This document shows positions 39,801-51,447 of a stretch of DNA of 64,000 bases, piece after piece. A program made the translations under genes and the position numbers. The first letter of the stretch is position 1, and the number at the start of each line of letters is the position of its first letter. The DNA comes from Bradysia coprophila (taxonomy: Eukaryota; Arthropoda; Insecta; Diptera; Sciaridae): NCBI RefSeq assembly GCF_014529535.1, contig NW_023503501.1:5276150-5340149 (forward strand), given 5' to 3'. Below the pieces are notes generated by a model. The model saw only the letters and a list, made by a program, of their open reading frames with translations. It did not search any database and had not been told where the DNA came from.

Positions 39801-42800
39801 GAAACCTTGGTGGTGTGAAGGCACACTTCGGGTTAGGTAAAACTTAGGTAGAGATCTGTAGTTTGTTAATCGTTTAGAAACGGCTAGTCATCTGTTGGTT
39901 GCGGTAACGATGACGATAGATGAGATATCGCCGGTGTTCGGTTGTAATATTTAGTAGAATGTACAAATGAAGTAAAAGATTTTTTGATCAATCGTTAAGA
40001 AATACTTTAAACAGAAGACGTAAGACGTTAACGATTAAGACCTTGATACAGCCGTTTGTAAAAGATTAACTGAATAAAGCAGATATAATCTGTTGATTGT
40101 ATAGAACACTAAATTATTTGTAATTATTCATAATGATGTGCATGACGAACTAACATTATAACTTTTATCATCATAACAAGTAATTATTTTAAGAATTTGT
40201 CTATAGATGGCTCGTTACATTATATTTTCTGAAGTGAAACATCAAGATCAAGAATATTCTATGCATTTCCATTCTTCCTTTTCCTTCACATTTCAAAGTA
40301 AAATCAATTTTCTTCTTGCTAGGAAAGCGGCAATTAATTCTCTTCTGAGTTCTTATAGTTAGTCTAATTCGCACGAGATAATTCAGTCAGTTCTTCTACA
40401 ACTTCCAATACATTCTTTTCGTTCTGTTACACGAGAGTAGACTTTCACCGCTTTCACCTCTTCTAAATGTAACAAATTTAGTGAATCAACTTATCAACTT
40501 CTGGGGGCACTTTTATACAAGAAAATTCTATTTTGTCAAGTTTAACCTATCTTGTAAAAATACTGAGTGTCCCTGGATCTAGGAGCTGCCGAAATATGCA
40601 TACTTCACTGACATAAAGGATGTTTAAAGATTACCTGTGACGGATAACTTGTCTCTTGGCATGCTTTTTATATCAGAAAAACGATTACCTGAAGACTACC
40701 GATCACAGATAATCTTCTGAAATCTTTTTTGAGAGTGTTTCCCACATGTTTTCCCACGTTTGCAGTGTCAAAACTGTAAGTTCCTATCTTTCGCAATTCT
40801 TTCGAGCTAAGAAAGAATAGCATGCAGCCATAACCTGGGTACCAGTAACATTCATGGAATTAACAGGACTGCTGATGAGTTCAACAATATAGGATCGAAG
40901 AGCAACTTTACAGGACCAGAGCCAATGCTGGGGAAAAGTTAGGAAAAATCGCAGTACGCAAACAACTTTGAAATGCCTTTCAAGTAGGAATGCATACAAA
41001 ACGCTTTGGACCATTTGTGTCGAAATACAGGAGAAATAAAACTTAAGAGATCTGAATCAAGACTAGTAGCTGGTTCGATTTGAAACGGTTGCAAACCCTA
41101 TATTTTCTTGTGATCTGTCACCTGAGACTGTTGGGCACATAATCAGGGTTTGCCCACTTTCCACTAACCTCAGATTTTTACGGGTGTTATGGAGGAGGAA
41201 GATCTAACATCTTTGGATGGCAGTCGCCAACTATTTTTTATTGAAAACTGGAATATTTCTTGATAGAGGAAGGATCTGTGATCTGGATTGTCGCTTCTTT
41301 TGAAGAAGCTTTCCAAAACCCTAATCTAAGAAAATGAATAATAATAATTTCGTTGGGCAAAAGTACCTTCTTATCATCACAAAAATATGTTATGAACCAA
41401 GAGCTGCAGACGTTCAAACAATAAATTTTTGAGATGAAAACGTTGTCCTTTTATCGGATTTGATCTGCAGATTTGACATCTACAAACCTTGCTCAGAAAA
41501 TTTTTGACTCAAAATTTGTTGGACATAATAATGACAGATTTTGACCATTCCTGAGTCATCGTCTTAAAAAGGATGAATAAGACAAATCGGATTAACAAGA
41601 TCAGTATCATATTTGAGTGACTGCATCCTTGCTTACCATCTATGCGGAACGATATCAATCTTCAAAAACTGTGGATAATTGACTGCCCACATTGTTCAAA
41701 TAAATTTGTCGATTTAACGTTGCACAGAGTTTTATAAATAATTACCTTTCCGATATCTTAATAATAACTTCATGTCGTGCTTTTACGTTCAATACGTTTT
41801 TTTGTGCCCCATCACTCTTTGACGAGAAGATGACTTATTGGTAGATATTAACCATTCATTCATCTTTTTTGTGTTTGAAGCAAATGGCGCGAACGACTGA
41901 TTCAACAATATAATTAAGTTTAAACGGTCGAGATAAAAAAAATGTTTTAAATGGTTCTCCCATTCAATAGCCACTCGATTAAATTTTTTATGTGAAAGGT
42001 CGCGGTATATAAATTTAATGTATCGAACTCATTAAAGAATTGGTTTTTTTTTATTGTCTTGATTTATTTGGTACGAAGGTTATTCGAACTTAAAATCCGT
42101 CATGTTATGAGATTCTTAAAACTATCGTTTAGTTTAAGCTGTTGAGAGCCAATGATTTTAGATTTCATAAAAAAAAAACGTTTGGCTGCATTTAGTGGCA
42201 GAGAAGATATAAATTGTTTACGACCAAAATAAAGATTGACATTGCTGGAAATCCACAAAATGTAGTGATTTCCCGCACTAATTTCGGTTGCTTTTATGTT
42301 TCGGACATGAATTGCTTCAGAGACACCCACAAAACATAACGCAACATCATTTCGATTGAATTTGATTGAACTGTTTTATGGTCATATTTCCTTTGGTGTA
42401 GCGCTAACGATTTCCATAAAATTTATGGAATGTGCTGAATATAATAGCATGAACGTTGGAAAAGTAATTCTATTGAAATCGTAAGTGCTACAATGAAGTG
42501 AACTTGTGCTGCACTCGAATCCAAAGGCTGTATATGAAGAGAAGAGGTAGTGTCGATCGCCATTTTTCCAACTCAAACTGCATTTCAAAACAAAATTGCA
42601 ACTGAACTGAAATTGTGCTACAATTTAGAATGAAAATTATAGCACAGTTCACAGGATTTTTTGCGATAACGGACCCAGCGATCGGCATAACCTCTGCAAC
42701 CTTGCCCTTGGGTTCCGTGTGTTTTTGAGGACTTGCATTATCTTCACGTATACCTACTTTGCCACTAAGAAGTATTTTATGTTTTTGCCGTTTTTTAGAG

Positions 42801-45800
42801 GCCAGCCAAATCGGTTTCAAATTGAAGTTATTTGACCATCTAGCATTGTTCGGTTTACCTACTAGAACTCAAAGTCCTACAAACTTGCCATGCATGCATG
42901 TATATTAAAATATTTATATTGCAACATTGATGATGAGTTAATAAAGCAACGAATCCATCAAAAGAACTAAGTGAAAAACTTTTCATTTGAGGAAATTATT
43001 CGATAATCTCTTGCGTATGCAAGAAAATACACCAAACCGTCTCTCTGCAATTTCGTAACGGATTCAGTATGCATTAATTGTTTCGTTTTATTAAATTATT
43101 AATTGTTTCGTGGATGCGTGCGTAAATAACGGACTCAAAAATATTCATTTTTTTCAAAGAAAATGGTATCATCGTAATGGAAATTAAGACACAAGCAGAT
43201 AATTAATCATTTTTGCTGGCGTGTATCCATAACGAATAATCTTTTTAGAGCACATTGTGATAAAAAATAAAATTATGAAAATGGGTTTTTAAACACAATG
43301 AAATGATGAAAAATTCATTTTCCCAAATTTAATTTTATGCCAAAAATATTCGTTAATTACGAATCGTCGTTCATTAATAGTAAAATTAAATTAAAATTTC
43401 AAAACAAAAATTATTTTCAGGTTTTAGCGTAGGTGATGAATTGGGATTTGCAGAAAGTCTTGGAAATGTTGAAGGAAATAAAAGACGTTCGTTGAGTGAA
43501 CGGCAAACAATTAACACAATAGGCGTACTGCCAGCGTCCAAACAACCGGTAAGAGTATATTTCACATTCATTAGATATATCACTGTCGTGCGGGAATATT
43601 AACAGCAACACCGTTGCCGTTTCGCTTTTGATAATTGCTTGAATCTCTCTGTAATATATTGACTATTCGCTACCACATCTATCCATTGATTAGTCTATTT
43701 GCACACTTCCATGTTAGATTTTGGTTTCGTGCTATACGAAACAATTTGTGTTCAAAACTCTATTTTATCGTGGGAACAAAAACTATGCGTGATCTGAAGG
43801 TGTTTTACTATCTAAAACACGCATCATCTTAATTTATACAATTAAAAGAGTCGTCTTTTTTTCGTAGAAATGATGATTCAATATTCATCTGCTGTTGATG
43901 TAATTTTCTTTCCGTATTATTGGAATACCTTATGTATTCAGTCCTTCCTGAATTGCTCTAAAAATTTGGTAGTTTACGTAGTAACGTAAGTGTGAGCAAT
44001 ATCGATTCAGCATCGTTTGCTTTCAGTTTTATTTATGTTAACTCCGTTAACGTCACTTTGAGTATAGTAATATGAGTGTATCGGACTTGTTCCGAATTCA
44101 CATTTCAAGCTTTTATTGTTAACCTGTTAGAAACAACTATTCATCTGTTATCGGCGACGAAATCTGGTTAACTTACATATGAAAAGTTGTGTTAAACAGA
44201 ATGAAGTAGAAGATTTTTATAAAAAAATATTTCATACAGAGGACGAGTTTTCAGAGGAAGTTATAGATTCAACCGTGATACGATTGCCGTTTCTATTTGG
44301 AATTTAGAATAATTTAAGAAAATTGTCAAGATATATTAGATTTACTACTTTAAAAGTAACGTCTGTTTTAAGCTCCGCTCTCTCGTTTTATATTTTTATA
44401 TTGAAAAGAAAAGCAACTTGAGTCAACCAATCTGATTTTCTATTTTCGTTTCTTAGAGACGAGCTATGAAGAACAGAAATTACCCTTTCACAGACGGCAA
44501 GAATGTTAAGGATTTACTATCGGATCTATTACTTCATTTGATTTAAATATTTTAAAGAAATTGATGTTGAATCTTCTACTTCATTTTTTTAAACATGCCC
44601 TTGCTGAATTTAAGATCGCATTAAGTAGTTATTGTCGTTTATTCCTCGAAACGTTGATCGATAACAAATGATTAGATAGCCTTCTTAAATGCGATTGTTG
44701 TTAAATGTCCCGATTAGGTACACATACATACGGATCCTTGCACAGCCTACAAATCATATATGTTTATTCTGTTCGCTTTAATTTTTAATGAGGCGTATGT
44801 AACTCTGTACAAGATTCGGTTGAGTAATCTATTGATCAACTAATTGAAACGATTTATTTTTTCGTTCCGACATTCCAATACACACCAAAAAAAATTGTCT
44901 ACCAGTATTACATCTTTGTTACCGATTTTGTAACGGTTTGAAATTGTTTGCTCAATGGATTAAAAAAAAATCGTTATCGTATACTGGCCGATATTACTGA
45001 TTTTGATCGTTTTATTGGCCAATATTGTCGATCTTGTCGCATTTTATGGTTATGTCTCCGTGGATATGTGAAGATAAACTGCATTACTAGCTGATCTGAC
45101 TGCAGAAAGTGCAATTCTAATGGTCTAATAGTCTATTCGAAGCAGATGTTTCATTACTGGATGCCATAAATTCTTCTGAGACAGCCGACCAGAGTCATAA
45201 AAAATAGAATAACGTGATATGCAATACGGGCAAAGTTAATTGAATTGATGAACCTATGTCAGACAAAATCAAGATCATAATCTTAATGATATCTTCAGAT
45301 AAATGCATAGGTACACGTAATGACTGCATAGTAAACAGTTTTTTTTACCACTTTTAATGCTTGTAATTATTAATAGAAAACCATTTGGTACTCGCGTACA
45401 AGAGACAAAAAAATTTGTTAAATGGGAAAACTAAGTGCTCATAATAATACAGTCAATGTGCAAAGCATATATGCGAGCGAGTATAAAATTATTTAAATTT
45501 TGTCGTGAAAACCGCGAATGCAAAAAGTGTCACTTAGCAATTAGCTATTCATTGAATGTACGCAACGGTGGTATTAAAAACTCAACGAGTATATGCAATA
45601 ATAGAATCGTTGACTTTGCTTAATAACAAGACTTTCACTCTTGATTTTCAAATGAAATTTCAACTTGTTTGAGTTAATGAGATCAACCTTTCGCAGGCGA
45701 TACAACAACAGCCGATTCAACAAAACAAACCTCAAGCATGGACGGCCAGACCACCACCAGCCATCTATCAAAAGCCTAAAAATGGATTGGCTATGACTGA

Positions 45801-47204
45801 GGCGGTGTCCCTGCCACTCGGTGTTCCTGCATTCCGGCCTGTACCGAAAACATATTCGGTGTTAAGCACGCAACCACCAATGACCGCTGCACAAAGTTCT
45901 TTCAATAGGAAAGTTATGCAACAGAGACCGATGCAGATTCAGGTACTGACGTCAATTCAATGGTTCCGTATGGGTCTGAACGGATGATTTTAATATTTTT
46001 TTTAAAATTTAGCTAGCAAATGTAACGTATGTAAAGCCTGTACGAGTTCAAACATCCGTTGTACAAAGTATTCCGAAACCACAGATGGAACAAACCTCGA
46101 CACAGTTTACAGTACCAGCGTTTCAAGCTCTTCCACAATCAGTAACTAAAATCTCATCAGGCCAAATAGTTCAATTAGATTCGAAGAAAGCCGTCAATAC
46201 CAACACCATTTATCCATCAAATTATGTGAAGCGTGAGGTAAGGACCCTTTCTCAATCCAATTTCTGTTACACCAAGTAATCGGTCCGTAAATTTAGGATG
46301 TCAATCAACCATCAATAGACGATCAATCACAGTTCATCGCGCCTCAGCCGTTTACCAGCCCGTTGAAACTACCGAAAGTGGATCTTATGGGGCATACGGT
46401 TGAAGAATTGGCAGCAGCGGCAAATATCAGCGTTGAAGCCATACAGAAAGCAATTCAAATGAAGCAGCAACAGCTTCTAGCAGAGCAACAAGCAGCTATG
46501 TATAAGCAACAAATTGAAATAATGCAACAATTTGCAACCACCACCAAAATGCCGACAAGACCGTCGACCACCACCACTACAACAACGACAACCACGGCAC
46601 GACCAGTTACAAAAAGATATCAAATTTCCGGGGGAAACAAGGTAAATCGGGATCCGTCATACTTTAGTGTCTGTATTTTGAAAGGCAACGTTTTCGCAGG
46701 TGATGAACGCTCCGAAGGAGTACTATCCCGCAGGATATGAGAAGAATTTCGATGACAATTTTATGAGTAAAGTCGATTTACCAGCAACATCATTCCATTG
46801 TGGCGACCAGAAACACTTTCCTGGACTATATGCTGACATGGACCTGGGTTGTATGGTACGTTCCGTCGTAAAATCCTATCTAAATTTGGCGCATTTGAAA
46901 TTGTATTGATTCGTAGGTATTCCATGTTTGTGCATTGACCGACGATGGACTTATTATGAAATCGTTCTTGTGTCCGGAAAGTACGCTGTTCGATCAGACG
47001 ATATTGAAATGTAACTGGTGGTTCTATGTCGACTGTAAGAATTCAAAGAGCCTGTACGATTCAAATTTGCCGGTCTCGAAAAGCTATCAATTGATGAAAG
47101 CGTTGACATTCTTCTCCAACTATAAGAACAGTGGCAGTAACGGAAGTGGTGGCGTTGATGTGGAAGCTTTAAAAAATTCTGTGAAATCTAACGAAACGAC
47201 ATAG
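24805..47204 (+). CDS. Secreted chitin-binding protein, CPAP1-type (one CBM14 domain), large first intron
   Basis: Probably binds chitin in cuticle or tracheal matrix. Exons: 24805-24850, 43421-43548, 45697-45942, 46013-46237, 46297-46641, 46700-46855, 46917-47204; phases join cleanly to 477 residues. The first exon encodes an apolar signal peptide (residues 1-16, ending YVTS). Residues ~59-330 are Gln/Pro-rich and contain a predicted helical, Gln-rich segment (HTVEELAAAANISVEAIQKA onward), then a threonine run. The C-terminal peritrophin-A domain has six cysteines: C364-x16-C381-x5-C387-x13-C401-x12-C414-x7-C422, with the CPAP1 hallmarks GLYADM, VFHVC and NWWFYVDC. An optional symmetric exon at 39714-39836 would add 41 residues. 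Linking the first exon to the rest relies on phase and signal-peptide logic across 18.6 kb, so the 5' exon is less certain than the domain. Confidence 0.85.
26708..26929 (+). CDS. Doubtful small frame, 73 codons, inside giant intron
   Basis: ATG at 26708 to TAA. Codon choice (TTC, GAC, TCG, ACG) is more coding-like than in the surrounding DNA. The predicted piece (LFSEKSPYSNFEMCFCLWDD and on) has mixed hydrophobic/charged content. The adjacent minus-strand frame 26956-27168 also looks acidic and coding-like. Either could be a relic exon or chance. No family recognised. Confidence 0.18.
   Translation: MHRLFSEKSPYSNFEMCFCLWDDLIVSQNTYFSLLDNVFIDRHTKKISIESAINTVTTLKHPHDDMTKFKSFE
30218..30330. repeat. 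113-bp hairpin palindrome
   Basis: The arm TATGTACCTATTGCCAAGAT plus TTTTGACGTGTAGGACATTA is the complement of the right arm ending GGCGATAGGTACATA. The centre contains GGAGCCGAAGGCGTGGGC, whose complement lies ~100 bp upstream (about 30150-30168, CCCTCGCCTTCGGCTCCC). It may be a MITE or a nested pair of hairpins. Confidence 0.7.
32610..32880. mobile_element. MITE family F (GTTGACGTTTTCACCACTTG ends)
   Basis: The left end GCTGACGTTTTCACCACTTG followed by GCAAATTTTCTTT is inverted at the right end (AAAGAAAATTTGC ... CAAGTGGTGAAAACGTCAAC). It is 271 bp long and non-coding. A second, decayed member is nested in a different inverted repeat at 60612-60780. Confidence 0.75.
34742..34788. mobile_element. 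Truncated MITE family A end
   Basis: TACAGTCAGAAGCATGAATT followed by TTTTTCAG matches the family A terminus at 37779. It stops abruptly where another inverted-repeat element begins, suggesting interruption by insertion. Confidence 0.55.
34789..34977. mobile_element. MITE family G (CGGCAGAGTGAAATAAACCA ends)
   Basis: Left ACGGCAGAGTGAAATAAACC then AGGCAGGAGCGG; right CGCTACTGCCTGGTTAACTA then ACTCTGTCGTG, its imperfect complement. It is 189 bp long and sits directly after the truncated family A end. Confidence 0.6.
37779..38004. mobile_element. MITE family A copy with TA flanks
   Basis: Begins TACAGTCAGAGGCAGTGAAA and ends CACTGCTTCTGGCTGTA. Inner GTTTTTCAGCTGATCCACA is matched by GTGTGGATCAGCTGAAAAA. 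It is the best-preserved copy of the family in the window. No transposase. Confidence 0.75.
39714..39836 (+). CDS. Possible cassette exon of the chitin-binding gene (41 codons)
   Basis: A strong polypyrimidine tract and acceptor (TTTCTTTCTTCCATTTCTAG) precede it and a GTAAAA donor follows. It is 123 nt with phase 1 at both ends, exactly fitting between exon 24805-24850 and exon 43421-43548, so including or skipping it keeps the frame. It would insert a segment with two cysteines (TCVFDSDFGFILNCNF) straight after the signal peptide. Its codon choice is less clearly coding than that of the other exons. Confidence 0.4.
40606..40737. mobile_element. Diverged MITE family E copy
   Basis: CACTGACATAAAGG at the left and TTTTTTGAGAGTG at the right are inverted. 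AAAGATTACCTGTGACGGAT and its approximate complement lie inside. It resembles 22950-23118 in end sequence and in the position of the GGTAA motif. Confidence 0.5.
40770..41340 (+). pseudogene. Probable relic of a non-LTR retrotransposon ORF2 3' end
   Basis: The plus frame from about 41109 reads CDLSPETVGHIIRVCPLSTN, resembling the Cys-His tail (ETV-x-H-x5-CP) found after reverse transcriptase in Jockey/R1-like elements. Upstream sequence is broken by stops and frame shifts. No intact domain remains, so the clade is not assigned. Confidence 0.4.
43549..45696 (+). other. Intron of the chitin-binding gene with a paired motif and repeat module
   Basis: About 2.1 kb, AT-rich. It holds TCATCTGTTATCG (44141-44153) followed 60 bp later by a GAAGTAGAAGATTTT motif, and a same-strand motif pair at 44524/44571. 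No gene seen. Confidence 0.45.
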
Positions 47205-47730
47205 AGTTGGTGACGGATGTTCGATTCGTTTGTGTCGTTTAGATAAATTATTTATTTTTTAATTATTGTGTGTGTGTGCGTGTGTGAGAGAGAGAGTGAG
47301 TGGACCTTTTGACTCTCCAAGTATATCGACGTTTAGTTAGATTTCATTAACGATGACTTGATAAGAAAATTGTTGAACAAGCAATAAGATGGCAACGATT
47401 TTCTTATTGATTCTTTGCCTGTCGTTACAGTGTGTGTGTCGTGTGCTATTTTTTACACATTTATTTTGTCATTTTAATTGGAAAGGACTAGTCATCTGTT
47501 ACCGCCCATGAAGACCGATGAGGTCTGGCTTATAGTGTTGTCTTATGTAGCAAAATTAACGTTGAAACCAATAGATTTACTGTAAAACGTCGACAAACAT
47601 ATTGAACACTAGATTTCATTGTTATGTTGGTCAATTGTTCTAGAAACAGACAGGGTCCCTTTATTTAAACGATCTCATCAGATCGACCTTCAAACTATTC
47701 AATCGTCTAAATTTCGCAGTTCTGTTTAAT

Positions 47731-47834
47731 GTAACGCTAGCTACACGCAAGGTAGCAAGGTGAAGGAAACCTAAAAAAAGAAAAGAAAAATTTGAATTAG
47801 GTCGTCTTCGCGTTGCTATTTGTAGCTAGTGTAA
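47731..47834. mobile_element. MITE family H (GTAACGCTAGCTACACGCAA ends)
   Basis: The left arm GTAACGCTAGCTACACGCAA to AACCTAA is an imperfect complement of the right arm TTAGGTCGTCTTCGCGTTGC to TAGCTAGTGTAAC. Related pieces are at 48057-48150 and perhaps 30440-30500. Confidence 0.6.
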
Positions 47835-48056
47835 CCCTCAACAGTCTTTTAGTCATTTCATTGAAAGAATTGGCGCTAAAATATGCAACCGAATAAACGC
47901 TGATTTAGATAAAGATATGAATGACACCTAATGTGAATTTCAACCTAAGTTTTCTACTGTTTCTCTCCAAAGCACTATAGAAATATTTCAGCCGGAATTT
48001 CGCATTAGGTTTCATTTAAGTCTCTATATCTTTAGGTACACATAACAACGTAACAG

Positions 48057-48150
48057 AGACCTAATTCAAATTTGTCGATTGTCAAACTTGACAGAAGAAC
48101 AACAAAACTGAGTTAGGTATCCTTCGCGTCACTATGTGCAGCTAGAGTAA
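48057..48150. mobile_element. MITE family H, diverged copy
   Basis: GACCTAATTCAAATTTG at the left and GTTAGGTATCCTTCGCGTCA then GCAGCTAGAGTAA at the right match the arm of 47731-47834, with lower identity. Confidence 0.45.
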
Positions 48151-50006
48151 ATCAGCAGTCTATCTGTCTACACAAAACGTATTTTATCATTTTTGAAACT
48201 TATACGTTTTAACGTTTCAATTTCATATAATTTTGCTTAACGGTTCAACGATGACATTTTCCGATTAAAGTGAATTTTTAATCGACCTAAAACACGCAAT
48301 GTAAATATATTTAAGTGGTTTAAGGTACTAAAGGATTACTGCAGAGTGCAGAGGACAGACCTAATTGACATTTGATTTTTGGAAATATTCTTTTCTAGCA
48401 ATTTAGTTATAACGTTAGCCAAGGTATTGATGTAGATATTTTAACAATATTGTTACACTTACGTTTGTACTTTCCTTGTGTACACACACCTCATTTTGCT
48501 CATATTTGCAATTTTTTTTAGTTTTTGTTTTAAATTTATGACAAAAAAAAGTGTTGCATTCTGATTATTTTTTGTTTGAATAAAGATAATTTGGTTGAAA
48601 AATAAAAATAAAACAAAGTTTTTCTGACATCACGAGGTAAGTATACCATTTACATCAATGTAAGACATCTCTTATGCAACTCGATAATGTGCTCTCCAAA
48701 GTTAATATAGTTATAGAACATCTTCAAGAGACGGTACTTTCACACGTAGCCTCACTAAAGTTTCGTTCATTCATTGATGATCTATTGGGTTGGGGAGGTT
48801 TTTATGTAGAAAAGAGTTAAAGAAACCTTATTGATTATACAAGCTAAGAAAAGGTGGTCAGTCTATGTCGTCATTCCAACCTGTAAAAACTTAGATCTTT
48901 TCGGATACTTACAAAAAATAAAATTTTTCGTTCAAATTTTTGGACGGCGGAAGCGTACTAAGATTGACGCATCATTTCCTCGTTGAATTGCGATTCCTAT
49001 CCATTGGTTAAGTTCGCTCTTTGTTCGTTTCTTTTTAGTTATATCAGTCATTTTGCTGCCGATTTGCTTTAATAATTTTTGTCCAAAGTTTCCGAAGATC
49101 CAAAGGCTTCAATCAAAGATGAGTTGGTTTCTTAAGTGGGGAGATAATATCATACAAAGCCCTATCATATGCGCCATTTCGTCCTTTTGTTGGGAAATTG
49201 CATAGATTTGGCTATCTGGAACGTGATGCAATTTGCTTCAATTTCTTAGCTAAGGTCATTCATAATAGAATTTTCAAAATGTTGGCGAAATACAAATTCA
49301 AAATCCACCGATGACTGGTGGCGACTCGCTTGACGAATTATGCCAGAACAAATTCCTTACTCTATTGGCACGGATACTCAGTATAGGGGACAAAACACAA
49401 CTCAAGCAGGAAATTTTCTATCAGTCTCTAAAAATTTGTTAGACTCAAATGAATAAAAGAGGCTAGGTCGGTCGTCGGGTGACAACTTTTCACATTATAG
49501 CGAGGGTCAAATATTTATAGAAAATCCTTTGGCAGTTGAAAAAAACCCCTTCAAAATTATGCTGAAGAAAATCCTCAAATTCATAGAAAATTCTCGAAAA
49601 ATCCGGAAAGTCATAAAAAACCTTTTAAAGGGCTCTAGAAAATCAAAAGAACAAAATCTGAACTAAATTTTTGTGAACAAAATTTATAAATATCTGTCCC
49701 CCGCAATACATGTCTTAATCATGTCTATAGAGCCTTTGCTTGATATATATTTGATCACCCTAAATACCTAAAACCTGAAATACCTTAAAAAAAATAAAAA
49801 AATTTCCACAAAAATCATTTGCGTTTTCAAAAATTTCGCGCACAATAAAAATCCATATCACCCTCATTCATTTGTTGTCATTGTATAAACGGCGGATGTA
49901 AGGAACGAATCCGACGTTTAAAAATCGGTCAACTTTTGCCTGGTATAGAGCCTTTGCTACAAGTTGAAGTTTCTTCGTTTGAAATTACTGAGATAATTTC
50001 ATCGTC

Positions 50007-50771
50007 CCCGAGCGAAAAAAAAATGTCAGAAAAAGTATTTAAACGTATATGAGAATTTCCTTACAAATACTGCAGGGTATACATACCCTTTTTTCGACTT
50101 AAGCCCATACAAAATACGTATGTGGCAGTATATTAAACAGTATATCACCAATCACCATATACGTTTATATACGTGATCAGTATATCTCCATACACTTTCA
50201 AATACGTAATTTCTTCTAACCATTTCTTTTGTAATAAAATTCTGATTTAATTTTATTTAATTTTTGAAGATACATACACGTACAGTCTTGATTCAACACG
50301 CTTCAAGTCAATCCAAAATGGCGACTAAATCATTGTAAATTATGAAACAAATTCTACTTTTCAGTTTCATATTATTTGCCTTAGACCTAACAAGATACAG
50401 AAGATATCGTAGCGAGAGAAACAATACACAGAGACCTAACGAGAAAAGATCCTACACAGAGACCTAACTAGAGAAATCAACAATAATGTGAAAGCTATAA
50501 GTAGAATTTATTAGTGATTCAACTTTAAATGTTAAGGTGAATATTTCTCTTACCTCGTAAAATTCATGTGACAGATATGTTGCCCCGATAAAAGCTCATC
50601 ATACACTGATTGTTACAATACTGGTCACAGTATAAAACCGTATATATTTAAATACTGATAGCAGTATATAAACGTATGCATCATATGCTGAATGCTAACA
50701 GTATATCAACATATCCTCACATATACTGAAAAAATACGTATATACGTTTTGAGTCATTTTTTTCGCTCGGG
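50007..50771. mobile_element. 765-bp inverted-repeat element (CCCGAGCGAAAAAAA ends)
   Basis: CCCGAGCGAAAAAAAAATG at the left is inverted at the right (CATTTTTTTCGCTCGGG). Inside both ends lie many CAGTATAT / ATACGTATATACGTTT sub-repeats in inverted arrangement. The centre has three copies of AGACCTAAC within ~90 bp (50390-50470), each near CACAGAG or ACAGAAG. No transposase frame. Confidence 0.7.
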
Positions 50772-51447
50772 ACTGTTCAGATTTTTAGAAACGTCTCTAC
50801 GTCTCTCTCTGTAGAAATAGCAAAGGGAAATCTCAAAACTGTTAACGCATTCCTGGAATATTGAGTAATTCCATAAACATAGAGCGTATTTACTCAAAAG
50901 TAATGCGTCTACTAAAATGGCATTTTCTCGAATTTTACAAAATTTACTACAAATCTGTCCCCACAACTTTCGACTGCAGGGAGAAACTGAAAAATGATTT
51001 CTAATCGATTGTACTTCTGTTTACGGCACGTCCTCTGATGTACTCTATTATATACTCTAAAATGTCGAATGGATTTGTGAACTGAACATGTTCAACGTTG
51101 CTCAGCTCAAACTTTGTCTTGAAGAATATTTTTTTTTAAACTGGAGTGGTAGAAACTGGGAGAAAAAGAATTAATGGCCTGAATTGGGACTTCTCTCGAG
51201 GCTTATCATGTGAGTTCGATTGTAGAAACTAAATAAGGGAAGTTCTCCTGTAGCAAAATCTCACAATGGTCTGTACATTGTTACCGCGGTTTTGTTTAAA
51301 TAGAATGGTGCGAGGTAATGCAGTCTCTGCAGGTAATTCAGCATTCGAAATTCGAAAATTTGTATAACACTCAAAGTGTCTACGAACGTCAAAAACAAAA
51401 ATAAAAACAAAAAAATCGCCTGAAAGCGAACGTAAACAAGTAATCCA

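Larger units (their letters stand above)
39837..43420 (+). other. Second part of the giant intron
   Basis: AT-rich, containing a retroelement relic and a MITE (listed separately), a TCATCTGTT-type repeat module at 39888, and paired-motif copies. Open frames such as 42488-42820 (minus) lack coding-like composition. Confidence 0.4.
47205..51447. other. Intergenic between chitin-binding gene and Vps33A; MITEs only
   Basis: A GT/GA microsatellite follows the stop (47265-47300). MITE-like repeats occur at 47731-47834, 48057-48150 and 50007-50771. AATAAA near 48579 could be a distant 3' end. No coding region is supported; the minus frame 51261-51629 overlaps the Vps33A first exon and is a shadow. 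Confidence 0.45.

Noticed and set aside
41071-41090. GGTTCGATTTG as a tRNA B-box
   Set aside because: No A-box or acceptor stem at suitable distance; it lies in the degraded retroelement region.
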